This document shows, one piece after another, positions 17,283 to 25,404 of a stretch of 64,000 bases of DNA (positions are counted from its first letter, which is position 1; every line of letters begins with the position of its first letter). The notes under the pieces are model-generated. The model was not told where the DNA came from, ran no database searches, and was given only the letters and a program-made list of their open reading frames with translations. A program made the position numbers and the translations under genes. Source of the DNA: G963668185 sp965237445 (GTDB lineage: Bacteria > Chloroflexota > Dehalococcoidia > Lucifugimonadales > G963668185); contig OZ250142.1 in NCBI GenBank assembly GCA_965237445.1, positions 1,240,001 to 1,304,000 of the forward strand, read 5' to 3'.

Positions 17283-18014
17283 TTGGAAAGAAAGTGGTTG
17301 ACCTTTGCGTGGAGAGTCGTTAACTGCCGAGAGCCTCACCTTGAAAACTGTATCAAGGCAGGCGCGGCTGTTCCTGGGCCGGGCCGCGTTGATGGTAATG
17401 ACATTCGCTTTCCAGGCTATCTCGGTCGCAACTATCGCCCAGGAGGAATTCTGTGCGTTGGGGCGGTTGGACGGGAGCCGACACTGGAAGGTGAGGAAGA
17501 GGAACCTGAGATCGCAAGAACCAATGCGGACATGTTCAAGGCAACCCGGAAATGGAAGAAGAACGGACGCTCTCGGAAGAGCGATGCGACTTATCTGGAG
17601 TCCATTCGGTTAACCTACGAGGAAGCCCTTCCAATGTGGAGCATTTGGGGCCGCTCATTCAGGCCTCTTGTAGAGGACTACCTTAAAAGGGGCATTACTT
17701 CCATAGCTTACACGAATCTCGCCAAATGTCGCCTACCCATTGACCGAGCGACAGATCCCTTGATGCGATTGTGTGAGCGAGAGTTCATTCCCATACGAGA
17801 TGTCATAGATTTAGTAAGACCGACTGCGGCGCTAGTATGTGTGTTAGGAGCAGGTCGCAACGGCGGCATCGTGAGTAGTTGGGACAGCGAACGGCATTCC
17901 CTCTTGATCTATCCGTTCCATGGCCGAAACTCCACCGATCCAGCAGGAAACAAGCGATCTGAATGGGCACCCGCGATGGCTCAGCAAGTCCGTCGCAGCC
18001 TAAAGAGCCGCTGA
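17283..18014 (+). CDS. Hypothetical protein, possibly uracil-DNA-glycosylase-like
   Basis: A 243-residue reading frame starting at TTG 17283; a later start is possible. GGILCVGAVGREP followed by PLVEDYLKRGITSIAYTNLAKCRLP, then RDVIDLVRPTAALVCVLGAG, resembles the strand-loop pattern of the uracil-DNA glycosylase superfamily. The canonical catalytic motif is not clear. It is lower in GC than its neighbours and lies between two well-behaved chromosomal genes, which may mean it was acquired. The family call is weak; treat it as hypothetical. Confidence 0.45.
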   Translation: MERKWLTFAWRVVNCREPHLENCIKAGAAVPGPGRVDGNDIRFPGYLGRNYRPGGILCVGAVGREPTLEGEEEEPEIARTNADMFKATRKWKKNGRSRKSDATYLESIRLTYEEALPMWSIWGRSFRPLVEDYLKRGITSIAYTNLAKCRLPIDRATDPLMRLCEREFIPIRDVIDLVRPTAALVCVLGAGRNGGIVSSWDSERHSLLIYPFHGRNSTDPAGNKRSEWAPAMAQQVRRSLKSR

Positions 18015-18052
18015 ACGCGACGACCATAACGCCACCCCTTATGTTGGGCTCT

Positions 18053-19030
18053 TTATGGGTGCAGGGCCATGCCCTGCTGCACACTCAGCACCCGGTTTTG
18101 GCCGGACGCATCCCTGACCGCCTCGGTCCTCGCATTCGGAAAGTAGCGCTTGGCCATGCGTGTCACAGCGGCGCATTGCTCCGGCGCCATCTCCATGAAC
18201 AGCGCTCCGCAAGGCTTGAGAAAACTGGGTGCCTGCTCCAATAGCCGCGAGATGACCGTTGTGCCGTCCGGCCCGCCGTCCAGCGCGACTGCAGGCTCCC
18301 GCCTCACTTCCCTCGGAAGCCCTGAAAGCCCTTCGGTGGGTATGTAAGGCGGGTTGGAAACGATCACGTCCGCCAGCTCCGGCAGCGGGCCAAGCAGGTC
18401 GCCTTGAAGCAGCCTGACGCGCTCTCTTACTCCGTTTCGCTCAGCGTTCGCCGACGCCACCTCGAGCGGGCCGGGGCTCGCGTCCATCGCATACACGACC
18501 GCCCGCGACAGCTTGGACGCCAGTACTACGGCAATAGCCCCCGAGCCGGTGCCCACGTCTGCGACCACGATGCGTTCGCCGCCTCGCGGCGCGCACGCCT
18601 CCAATGCCAGGTCGACCAGCAGCTCCGTCTCTTGCCTCGGGACCAGTACCCGCTCGTCCACCGCGAACTCTAGGCCGTAGAACTCCCGCCGTCCGGTGAT
18701 GTATGCCAGCGGCTCGCCCTCGGTGCGTCGATCTGCATAGCCTTCCGCCATCGCGGCTGACTTGGCAGGTACAGGTTCGTTCAGCAACGCAAAGTACTCG
18801 GCGCGGTCCAGGCCTAGCGTGTGCCGCAGCAGCACTTCCGCCTCGATTTCAGCGTCAGCCGCGCCCGAGTCTCTGAGACGAGCCGCCAGGCGTGACCAGG
18901 CCTCGCGCAGTGTCCGACCATCCCGGTCCGAGATACCGTAACGTCCGCCGACAGGCCCTCGTACGTACGCCCCTCGTCGGCGCATTCTCCCTTCACTTGA
19001 GGGAGCGCGGCTGCGGCTGTCGCAATTCAT
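18053..19030 (-). CDS. prmC: Peptide chain release factor N5-glutamine methyltransferase
   Basis: Methylates the GGQ glutamine of release factors RF1 and RF2. The N-terminal helical domain (about 40-110) precedes LVPRQETELLVDLALE, the SAM motif VADVGTGSGAIAVVLA and the catalytic VSNPPYIP. The first ATG (19030) gives an N-terminus about 30 residues longer than usual; ATG 18985 is another option. The last residues (QQGMALHP) and stop codon are encoded by one arm of a GCAGGGC hairpin repeat that also occurs at 32.16 and 35.90 kb, so the repeat appears to have replaced the original 3' end. Confidence 0.9.
   Translation of the reverse strand: MNCDSRSRAPSSEGRMRRRGAYVRGPVGGRYGISDRDGRTLREAWSRLAARLRDSGAADAEIEAEVLLRHTLGLDRAEYFALLNEPVPAKSAAMAEGYADRRTEGEPLAYITGRREFYGLEFAVDERVLVPRQETELLVDLALEACAPRGGERIVVADVGTGSGAIAVVLASKLSRAVVYAMDASPGPLEVASANAERNGVRERVRLLQGDLLGPLPELADVIVSNPPYIPTEGLSGLPREVRREPAVALDGGPDGTTVISRLLEQAPSFLKPCGALFMEMAPEQCAAVTRMAKRYFPNARTEAVRDASGQNRVLSVQQGMALHP
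18061..18077. repeat. Dispersed hairpin, type 2, copy 1
   Basis: GCAGGGC-CAT-GCCCTGC, a 7-bp perfect hairpin preceded by CTTTATGGGT. The same hairpin with loops CAC and GCA occurs at 32161-32177 and 35904-35920. This copy lies between converging genes and overlaps the prmC stop region, so it could also act as a terminator, but no T-run follows. Confidence 0.75.
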
Positions 19031-19103
19031 TTACTTGGCTCGGAGATCAGGGATACTATCAACGTGCTGAGGCATCTTGATCACGCGAGGAAGGAATCTC
19101 TCA

Positions 19104-19151
19104 ATGTGCACCTGTACTTGTAGTCGCGCATTCAGCATACATCACCATTGA
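19104..19151 (+). CDS. Cys/His-rich mini-ORF (15 residues), possible leader peptide of the carbonic anhydrase gene
   Basis: ATG 19104 is preceded by AGGAAGGA at eight-base spacing and encodes MCTCTCSRAFSIHHH, then a stop 25 bases before the carbonic anhydrase start. Three alternating cysteines and three terminal histidines form a likely metal-binding pattern. It sits directly upstream of a zinc enzyme. A metal- or cysteine-sensing attenuating leader is the natural guess. It is too short to be supported by homology; evidence is the ribosome-binding site, composition and position. Confidence 0.45.
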   Translation: MCTCTCSRAFSIHHH

Positions 19152-19176
19152 GTGAAAGCACCTTGAGGGAGCATTA

Positions 19177-19674
19177 ATGACAGTCACAGACGAACTACTG
19201 GAAAACAACGCAAGCTACGCTGGCAGTTTCGACAAGGGAGACCTGCCCCTGCCGCCCGGGCGCGGTCTGGCGGTCGTGGCGTGCATGGACGCGCGCCTCG
19301 ATACGCACAAGCTTTTGGGCCTCGCCGAGGGTGACGCCCACGTAATACGCAACGCGGGCGGCGTGGTCAGCGCCGATGTGATCCGCTCGTTGGCCATCTC
19401 GCAGCGCCTTCTGGGCACAAGCGAGATTGTCCTGATTCATCACACAGACTGCGGCATGTTGACCTTCCGCGACGATGACGTCAAGGACGCAATAGAGGCG
19501 GACACCGGCATTCGGCCCTCGTTCGCTCTGGAGGCGTTCGGGGATCTGGACCAGGACGTGCGGCAGTCCATCTCCCGCATCCAGGCCAGCCCCTTCGTTC
19601 CCAGGAAGGACAACATTCGCGGCTTCGTGTACGACTGCGCCACCGGCCGGCTCAACGAAGTACACCCCGCCTGA
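19177..19674 (+). CDS. Beta-class carbonic anhydrase
   Basis: A 165-residue zinc enzyme that interconverts CO2 and bicarbonate. The zinc ligands and catalytic dyad are visible: Cys36, Asp38 and Arg40 in ACMDARLD, and His and Cys92 in IHHTDCG. HVIRNAGG is the family signature between them. The length fits the short prokaryotic beta class. GAGGGAG precedes the ATG. A Cys/His-rich mini-ORF lies immediately upstream. Confidence 0.92.
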   Translation: MTVTDELLENNASYAGSFDKGDLPLPPGRGLAVVACMDARLDTHKLLGLAEGDAHVIRNAGGVVSADVIRSLAISQRLLGTSEIVLIHHTDCGMLTFRDDDVKDAIEADTGIRPSFALEAFGDLDQDVRQSISRIQASPFVPRKDNIRGFVYDCATGRLNEVHPA

Positions 19675-19757
19675 ACGGGCCCTCTGGATGTCCCCATGAC
19701 GAACAGAGCAGCGTCTCTTCTCCGTCACAGGGAGTGAAGACGGTCCAAGCGTTCGGC

Positions 19758-20087
19758 TCACGACCCGTATCGGTCGGAACCCGGCGCCTGGTAGAGGGCC
19801 TTCTCCAGGTTGCGTAGATACTCCGAGAACGCGCGGCGTCCCTCGGATGTTGCCTGCAGCCACGTGCGTGGCTTGGAGTTCAGGAACTCCTTGGTCGAGG
19901 CCAGGTAGTCGGCGTCTTCGAGCTTTCGCAAGTGCGTCGTCAGATTCCCGCCCGTCAGGCCCAGAGACTTCTGGACGAACCCATATGCCAGCCTGTCGGA
20001 TTCGGGCTGCGACACCAGGAGGGCCATGATCCGCAGCCGCGTCGATTGGTGGATAGTCTCGTTGAAGACGATTGGACCGTCGCTCAT
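19758..20087 (-). CDS. Winged-helix transcriptional regulator (ArsR/MarR-like)
   Basis: A 109-residue DNA-binding protein. NETIHQSTRLRIMALLVSQP is helix 1, and SLGLTGGNLTTHLRKLEDADYL is the recognition helix-turn-helix and start of the wing. The start is ATG 20087, which overlaps the end of the upstream membrane gene by 4 bases. The pair probably forms an operon in which the regulator and membrane protein act together, an arrangement common for this HTH family. The long frame that runs through it from 20774 is the frameshifted membrane gene, not part of this protein. Confidence 0.85.
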   Translation of the reverse strand: MSDGPIVFNETIHQSTRLRIMALLVSQPESDRLAYGFVQKSLGLTGGNLTTHLRKLEDADYLASTKEFLNSKPRTWLQATSEGRRAFSEYLRNLEKALYQAPGSDRYGS

Positions 20088-20723
20088 CCCATGGCGCTTC
20101 TGCGCAGCCATGTCCACGCCACAGCTACGATGGCTATGATGAGGAACGCCGATGCGAGGGGAGCAGCGTCGCCCGCAAAGTATGTCGGGATGTAGTACGC
20201 CGCTGCGATGCCCAGTCCAACGAGTGCGATCGACGCGTGGTGCATGATGCCGAAGAGCACGTAGCCTAGCCCCACGATGCCTACCGCAACGCCGGCAATT
20301 GCCCTGCCGTCGGGCTCCGTTGTCCACATCCCCGAGGCTGTGCGTATCACGAATCCGGCTGATATGACCGAGAGCCAGAAGAGAAGCACCCTCACTCCTG
20401 CACCTGTTGCCACCGCGCCTACGGCGTTTCGACGGCTGGCCCTGTAACCGATGACGGACGGAGCTGGCCACCGCTCCTATAGCGCCCACTACGCCCCACA
20501 GAGGGCCGGGATACCACGGGTAGTCCTCCGCGAACACCGGCGCCAGCGACCCAACCGCATACTGCGATAGGTACCCAAAGGCCATGATCGCTCCCCACAT
20601 CAGCATGATGGGCTGCCAACCCGCCACGTACATCGCGCTTCTGGACCTGTCCAGGGTCTCGTGGATGGCGTACAGACCTTCTTCGGGTGTTAGCGTTGTA
20701 GCTTCGTTCTCATTTCCCTGCAT
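20084..20723 (-). pseudogene. Membrane protein gene broken by a single frameshift
   Basis: ATG 20723 follows GGAGG at good spacing and encodes MQGNENEATTLTPEEG, then two hydrophobic helices, until about 20450 where the frame loses sense. From there another frame continues naturally with VGAVATGAGVRVLLFWLSV and three more TM helices to a stop at 20084. A one-base indel near 20445-20455 joins them into one protein of about 212 residues with five TM helices. It may be a true pseudogene or a sequence error. Its partner is the regulator downstream. Confidence 0.65.
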
Positions 20724-21035
20724 CGCGCGCCTCCCTCTCGTCATACGGCATTCTCTCAGCCCTATGGTTTGCAATGCAAACTAGTTTACGAGCCAGAAGC
20801 GCTACGTGCAAGCGCAACTATGTGGCGCCGCTGCACGCCTCCGGGGCCAAAGGTGATCGGACACATTGGCATGAGGGCGGCCGGCACTGCTGTTAAGACG
20901 CTCATCCAGCCAGCCCCCACACTCTGCCGTAGTGTGGGCCCTTGCATGCCCCGACGACCTACGAAACGAGTATGACCGGCCACATGGGTAACACTCTTAC
21001 AGGGGCCTTGTTGACTTGACCAACGCAGTCATCCT
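20724..21035. other. Intergenic region between the membrane gene and the repeat/IS110 block
   Basis: About 310 bases with no supported gene. A short inverted sequence (CCCCACACTC... AGTGTGGGC around 20916-20940) forms a possible hairpin terminator. Nothing else is recognisable. Confidence 0.3.
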
Positions 21036-21215
21036 CTCCCATCAAGGAGACCTCTGCACAACCCCACAGAATCCCCTCTCCCCAACGTGGGAGAGGGTTT
21101 GGGTGAGGGGGCATTGGGATGTTTCGCAAAGATCTCCTTGATGGAGACCTTTGCACAACTGCCTATTCCGTGATGGGCAAGGCTCTCCGACCCCTTCCCC
21201 AGTCTGCTGGGGAAG
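21036..21215. repeat. Dispersed palindromic repeat block (type 1), interrupted on its right by the IS110 element
   Basis: Contains CCCTCTCCCCAACGTGGGAGAGGG, a strong hairpin, then TTTGGGTGAGGGG, an ATCTCC...GGAGAC hairpin followed by TTTGCACAACT, and CCCTTCCCCAGTCTGCTGGGGAAG. The last hairpin is cut at 21215 and resumes at 22361 (GGTTGGGATGGGG). Related blocks occur at 27.28, 28.64, 36.78, 37.60, 42.29, 55.36, 58.93 and 59.94 kb. Confidence 0.8.
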
Positions 21216-21237
21216 CAACTGTGTTAAGAGTCAAGGG

Positions 21238-22182
21238 TTAGTTTGCTGTTTGGGGAGCCCAGTGCCTGCCGTCCTTGACCATGGCGTTGAGCATTGTTAG
21301 CAGTTTGCGCATGCAGGCGACCAAGGCCACCTTTCTGGGCTTGCCTGCTTCAATCAAGCGTCGGTAGAAGGCCTCTATGGCGGGGTTGTGCTTGGTGGCT
21401 GACAGTGCCGCCATGTAGAGTACGCGCCTTATCTCAGCTCTGCCTCCCCAGACGGTTCGCTTACCTCGAAGCTTACCGCTGTCCCGGTTGAAGGGCGCCA
21501 GACCCACCAGGGACGCAATCTGCTTACGGTTGAGGCAACCCAGTTCTGGCAGCCTGGCCAGCAAGGTGGAGGCGAGCACCTGACCTACGCCGGGCACGGA
21601 CCGCAGCAGGTTCTGGCGTTGTTGCCAGACGGGACTGTCGCGCACCATCTGTTCCAGGTCACTGTTCAGATCATCCAGTTCCCTCTCCAGGGCCTTGAGA
21701 TGACGCTCTATGCGGCTGCGTACCAGGTCCATTGCGGTATGCAGACGATTCTCCTCAGCCACCTTCATCCTCAGCACCTGGCTCCGCCTCGACAGCAGGG
21801 CCTGCATCTCCAGGGTCTCACGGCTAACCGGAGGCCGGACCGCCGGCTTGGTCATCTGGCCGAAGTTCGCCAGCACCATAGCGTCGATAGCGTCAGTCTT
21901 GGCCAGTATCCCACGTGCGCGAGCGAAGTCCCGCACCTGTCTGGGATTGACCACGGCAACCGCCAGTCCTTGCGACCACATCTGGGCCACCAGCGGGACC
22001 TGCAGATTGCCGCACGCTTCGAGTGTCACCAAGTCCGGCTTCAGTCCCAACAGCCGCCGCACCAGCTCTTCAATGCCTGTAGGAGTGTTGGGCGCCTGCC
22101 AACTCACTCCATCCGGCAGGCTGGCGACATCAAGCAGAGCCTTGGACACATCTATGCCCACGTGGATTTCCGACTTTCTCAA
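21238..22182 (-). CDS. IS110-family DEDD transposase (bridge-RNA-guided recombinase)
   Basis: A 314-residue recombinase. The RuvC-like domain has Asp in HVGIDVSKALLD, Glu in LVTLEACG and Asp in ILAKTDAIDA. The C-terminal Tnp domain has LRSVPGVGQVLASTLLARLPELG, ASLVGLAPFNRDSGKLRGKR and YMAALSATKHN, with the catalytic Ser of the family expected in this region. The frame is open to 22356, but TTG 22182 follows AAGGAGG at five bases and matches the IS110 start. All motifs are intact, so the element is probably active. Confidence 0.93.
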   Translation of the reverse strand: MRKSEIHVGIDVSKALLDVASLPDGVSWQAPNTPTGIEELVRRLLGLKPDLVTLEACGNLQVPLVAQMWSQGLAVAVVNPRQVRDFARARGILAKTDAIDAMVLANFGQMTKPAVRPPVSRETLEMQALLSRRSQVLRMKVAEENRLHTAMDLVRSRIERHLKALERELDDLNSDLEQMVRDSPVWQQRQNLLRSVPGVGQVLASTLLARLPELGCLNRKQIASLVGLAPFNRDSGKLRGKRTVWGGRAEIRRVLYMAALSATKHNPAIEAFYRRLIEAGKPRKVALVACMRKLLTMLNAMVKDGRHWAPQTAN

Positions 22183-22358
22183 TGGCGCCTCCTTGCATAT
22201 ACTCTTGTCGATCACTGTGGCCCATCCTTGCAAATGCGGGCTAGATGGCCCATGCAACTGTTCGGGCTCCCAGTGCAGCAAAGGGCGTGGCGACCACGCT
22301 TCCCCGCGGTCTCCTTGACCATGGTTAGATCGGTCTGCCACGCCCTGATTCAACATAC
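22183..22358 (-). ncRNA. Candidate bridge RNA of the IS110 element
   Basis: In IS110-group elements the left non-coding end encodes a bridge RNA whose two loops pair with target and donor DNA. Read on the minus strand, this region has, in the expected order: UCUAACC (22329-22323), which can pair with the left target half with two G-U pairs; GGGGAAG (22305-22299), an exact complement of the right target half CTTCCCC; ACAGUUGC (22261-22254), identical to the left donor flank; and UUGCAAG (about 22234-22228), nearly complementary to the right donor flank. Secondary structure was not computed. Confidence 0.65.
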
Positions 22359-22360
22359 AA

Positions 22361-22450
22361 GGTTGGGATGGGGCGTCCAGCCAGTAGATGAGGGTTGCGC
22401 AACTCTCACCTCGATGGGAAAGGGCGGAGGCAAGCGCGCGCCGTTGAATC
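22361..22450. repeat. Right half of the type 1 repeat split by IS110
   Basis: Begins GGTTGGGATGGGG, the continuation of the hairpin interrupted at 21215, followed by GATGAGGGTTGCGCAAC and GATGGGAAAGGGCGG, which echo other copies of the family. Confidence 0.7.
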
Positions 22451-22510
22451 TTCGAGGTAGGGCAACGGTCCGTCAGGCAATGCTCTCGTTGTGGTCAGGA
22501 CGCCCCCGAC

Positions 22511-22927
22511 TCACGAAAACGAAACACAAGCGTCGCTCACGACCCGGAGCACAGACTCCTGGCCGAACCGGCTCATATACTCCTCGGACACCTCGTCGAT
22601 CAGGCGCATCTTGTCGGAACCCGACGGCGCCAGGATCACAAGCACCTTGGAGCGTTCCTTGTCGATCACTCCGTCGGAGCTTCGCCACTGCTCCAGTCCG
22701 TCCAGGACCGTCAGTCCGTCCGGAAACCGCGGCGTGACCGTTTCCCCGAGGAACGTAGCCCACGCGTCGTCGTCCACAACCTCGCCCGACGCGTTGCTCC
22801 GGCCCATGAACAGCTCGTACTTCACGAACTGATCGGTACCTTCGGGGCAATCAGGCGTGCCCGTATCGCCGCACGCGACCGCCGCCATTACCGCGAGCAC
22901 CAGGCAGACCAGGAACGTTGCTCGCAT
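22511..22927 (-). CDS. DUF3574 lipoprotein
   Basis: A 138-residue predicted lipoprotein: a hydrophobic signal peptide ending in VMAAVAC, so Cys19 would be lipidated. The mature part matches DUF3574 throughout: YELFMGRSNASGEVV, WATFLGETVTPRFPDGLTVLDG, KVLVILAPSGS, and YMSRFGQESVLRVVSDACVSF at the end. The family function is unknown. The gene is alone on the minus strand between the IS110 target and the Yip1-like gene. Confidence 0.85.
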   Translation of the reverse strand: MRATFLVCLVLAVMAAVACGDTGTPDCPEGTDQFVKYELFMGRSNASGEVVDDDAWATFLGETVTPRFPDGLTVLDGLEQWRSSDGVIDKERSKVLVILAPSGSDKMRLIDEVSEEYMSRFGQESVLRVVSDACVSFS

Positions 22928-23034
22928 CTAGCTGTTGCCCCGGGCCCGCTGTGTCGACTGCGTCTCGCCCCGCCGCGCTGTAGGTCGGCGCTTGGCCGCA
23001 GTTCAGGGCCGACCGGAGCCTACCCACACTGCGC

Positions 23035-23640
23035 CTAGGCCGTCAGGAAGCTCCCGATTCCCAGCATCCTCAATGCCTGCTCGGCCGCATCCGCAACCTC
23101 TCCGCCCGTCGACGTATCCGCGATGCCCAGAATACTTGCAAAGATTATGAAGAGGATCGCTACGGGAATAAGCGAGATCAGGACAACGAAGAACGCCCTC
23201 CAGGTCGAGGTGTAGTCCAGCGCCTGGCGCACGCCCACCAACATTGCTGCAAGCTGCCAGACGAACGCCAGCAGGGCGATGACCCCTCCGACTCCCGGGA
23301 CGAAGACGAACACGCTCAGGATTCCAGGGGTCTGCGCGAATCCCGTGCACCGCGCCAGTTCTCCCCAGTTAGCCTTGGTGTCCTTGGTTGCCAGGATGGT
23401 AGAGCCGATAATCCACGTCACAAGCGCCCACAGCGCCCAAGCCCCCACGCCTCGTATGGCTCCAAAGATCAACCCTCGGACGATGTCAAATTCATCGCCT
23501 GCCAGCATACCGCCGACAATGCTGGCTATGGTGACGAGGACCACCACGAGCAACGCCTGCATCGTGGCGCCTCTATCCTGTTCCACATCCTCGAAGGTCG
23601 CAACATTCAGTCGGGCCGCGCCCAGCATTCTGCTCAGCAT
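23035..23640 (-). CDS. Yip1-domain membrane protein
   Basis: A 201-residue integral membrane protein with five or so TM helices (about 28-48, 60-82, 108-132 and two C-terminal). GAARLNVATFEDVEQD followed by a TM helix is the typical start of bacterial Yip1 proteins. ELARCTGFAQTPGIL with the conserved Gly/Pro-rich turn is the core of the domain. The function in bacteria is unclear. No operon partner: glpK is 88 bases upstream on the same strand. Confidence 0.75.
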   Translation of the reverse strand: MLSRMLGAARLNVATFEDVEQDRGATMQALLVVVLVTIASIVGGMLAGDEFDIVRGLIFGAIRGVGAWALWALVTWIIGSTILATKDTKANWGELARCTGFAQTPGILSVFVFVPGVGGVIALLAFVWQLAAMLVGVRQALDYTSTWRAFFVVLISLIPVAILFIIFASILGIADTSTGGEVADAAEQALRMLGIGSFLTA

Positions 23641-23728
23641 TGGATTAACTCACGCTCCTTGGAATTGCGGGTCTCAATAGCCCACGGAATAGTACCACAC
23701 GACTTGGAACGCACCGCCGCCGGCTGCC

Positions 23729-25243
23729 TCACTCGCCGTCCACCTGGTCCGCCCACCGCAGCGAGCGCCGCACCGCCTCATTCCATCCCTCGTACAGCGA
23801 CTGCCTTCGGCTTTCGGGCATCGAAGGCTCGAATGTGCGGTCCCCGCTCCAGAGCTCCGCTATCTCTTCCTTCTCGCGCCAGACTCCCACGCCGAGCCCC
23901 GCCAGGTACGCCGCGCCAAGGCCCGTAGTCTCCTTCTCCGCGCTCCGGTGCAGCGGCATCCCCAGCATGTCAGCCTGGAACTGCATCAGCAGCTCGTTGG
24001 CCGTCCCGCCCCCATCCACCCGCAGCTCGGAGGGGGCGGCCCCCGTGTCGTTGGCCATCGCGTCGAGCACGTCCCGGCACTGGTACGCCGTGGCCTCGAG
24101 CGCCGCGCGAGCGATGTGCGACCTGTCTGTGCCGCCGGTCAGGCCGATGAGCGTGCCTCGCGCGTACATGTCCCAGTGGGGCGCGCCAAGCCCGGAGAAC
24201 GCCGGCACGAAGTACACGCCGCCATTGTCCGGCGCACCGGCAGCTAGCCGGTCAATGTCCGACGGCCTCTCGATAATGCCGAGCCCGTCGCGCAGCCACT
24301 GCACCGTCGCCCCTGCCGAGAACACACTGCCCTCCAGCGCGTAGTTCCGCTCGTCCTCGAGCGCCCACGCCAGCGTGGTGACCAGGCCGTGCGTCGAGTT
24401 ACGCCGGCCCGTGCCGGTGTTCATAAGCACGAAACAGCCGGTCCCGTACGTGTTCTTCACCGAGCCGGGCGTGAAGCAGGCCTGCCCGAACAGCGCCGTC
24501 TTCTGGTCGCCGGCGATACCGGCAATCGGCGTCGCGAGGCCGCGAAACGGGCCCTCAGTTGCTTCGGCCGCAACTCCGCTGGAGTTGACGATCCTGGGCA
24601 GCATGACCGTGGGGATATCCAGCTCGCGCAGCATGTCCCGGTCCCATGCTAAGTCGTCCAGATTAAGAAGCATCGTTCGCGACGCGTTCGTCGCGTCAGT
24701 CACGTGGGTCGCCCCGCCGGTCAGCTTCCAGATGAGCCACGAGTCCACCGTGCCAAACAGCAACTCCCCGTTCTCCGCTCGCGACTGACCGTCCGGCACG
24801 TGGTCCAGCAGCCACCGCAGCTTTGTCGCCGAGAAGTAGGCGTCCACTGGCAGACCGGTCCTGCGCCGCACATCAGGCTCCAGCCCCCGCGCTTTCATCT
24901 CGTCGCACATCCCGGCTGTTCGCCTGCACTGCCACACCACCGCATTGGCGGCCGGCTCAGACGTGTGCCGGTCCCACACCACCGTGGTCTCCTGCTGGTT
25001 GGCAATGCCGATCGCCGCTATCTCGCTTGGGTCGGTGCGAGTCGACGCCAGCACGTCGTCGATAGCTTTGACACAGGAATCAAACAGCTCTGTCGGAGAA
25101 TGGTCCACCCACCCCGGCTTGGGGTAGATCTGTGTGACCTCGGCATAGCTTCGACCTGCCACGCGCCCGTCCGGCCTCACGAGCAGAGCCGTCGTGCCGG
25201 TTGTTCCCTGGTCGATCGCTAGGATTAGTCCCGTGTCGGTCAT
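23729..25243 (-). CDS. glpK: Glycerol kinase
   Basis: Phosphorylates glycerol to glycerol 3-phosphate using ATP. The 504-residue protein is family-length. It has the N-terminal ILAIDQGTTGTTALL phosphate-binding motif, IANQQETTVVWD, the substrate region GTVDSWLIWKLTGG, and the ATP-binding YFVPAFSGLGAPHWD plus LRVDGGGTANELLMQFQADML. No glpF, glpD or regulator is adjacent, so glycerol enters by genes elsewhere. It starts with ATG 25243. Confidence 0.95.
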   Translation of the reverse strand: MTDTGLILAIDQGTTGTTALLVRPDGRVAGRSYAEVTQIYPKPGWVDHSPTELFDSCVKAIDDVLASTRTDPSEIAAIGIANQQETTVVWDRHTSEPAANAVVWQCRRTAGMCDEMKARGLEPDVRRRTGLPVDAYFSATKLRWLLDHVPDGQSRAENGELLFGTVDSWLIWKLTGGATHVTDATNASRTMLLNLDDLAWDRDMLRELDIPTVMLPRIVNSSGVAAEATEGPFRGLATPIAGIAGDQKTALFGQACFTPGSVKNTYGTGCFVLMNTGTGRRNSTHGLVTTLAWALEDERNYALEGSVFSAGATVQWLRDGLGIIERPSDIDRLAAGAPDNGGVYFVPAFSGLGAPHWDMYARGTLIGLTGGTDRSHIARAALEATAYQCRDVLDAMANDTGAAPSELRVDGGGTANELLMQFQADMLGMPLHRSAEKETTGLGAAYLAGLGVGVWREKEEIAELWSGDRTFEPSMPESRRQSLYEGWNEAVRRSLRWADQVDGE

Positions 25244-25404
25244 GTGCGCAGCGCCAATCCTAGCAGGATCGCTGGAGCGCGTTGCGGGCCTTCAAATAGT
25301 TCCTCGCGAAACACTGGAATGCCCTTCGGAGCCGTGTATAGCATGAGGAACGAACGCCGTTCCGCGCTTACCGGCAGTCAAAGCGATGCGAGGAGGATAT
25401 GAAG

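Larger units (their letters stand above)
21216..22361 (-). mobile_element. Intact IS110-group insertion sequence, about 1.15 kb
   Basis: Delimited by comparison with the empty site at 36851-36886: the repeat reads ...CTGCTGGGGAAG up to 21215 and continues GTTGGGATGGGG after the element. AAG is present at both junctions, so the exact cut within this 2-3 base core is ambiguous. On the coding strand the core reads CTT, containing the CT known for IS621. There are no terminal inverted repeats and no longer target duplication, as expected for IS110. The non-coding part lies almost wholly upstream of the transposase (about 180 bases), which is the IS110-group rather than the IS1111 layout. Confidence 0.85.
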
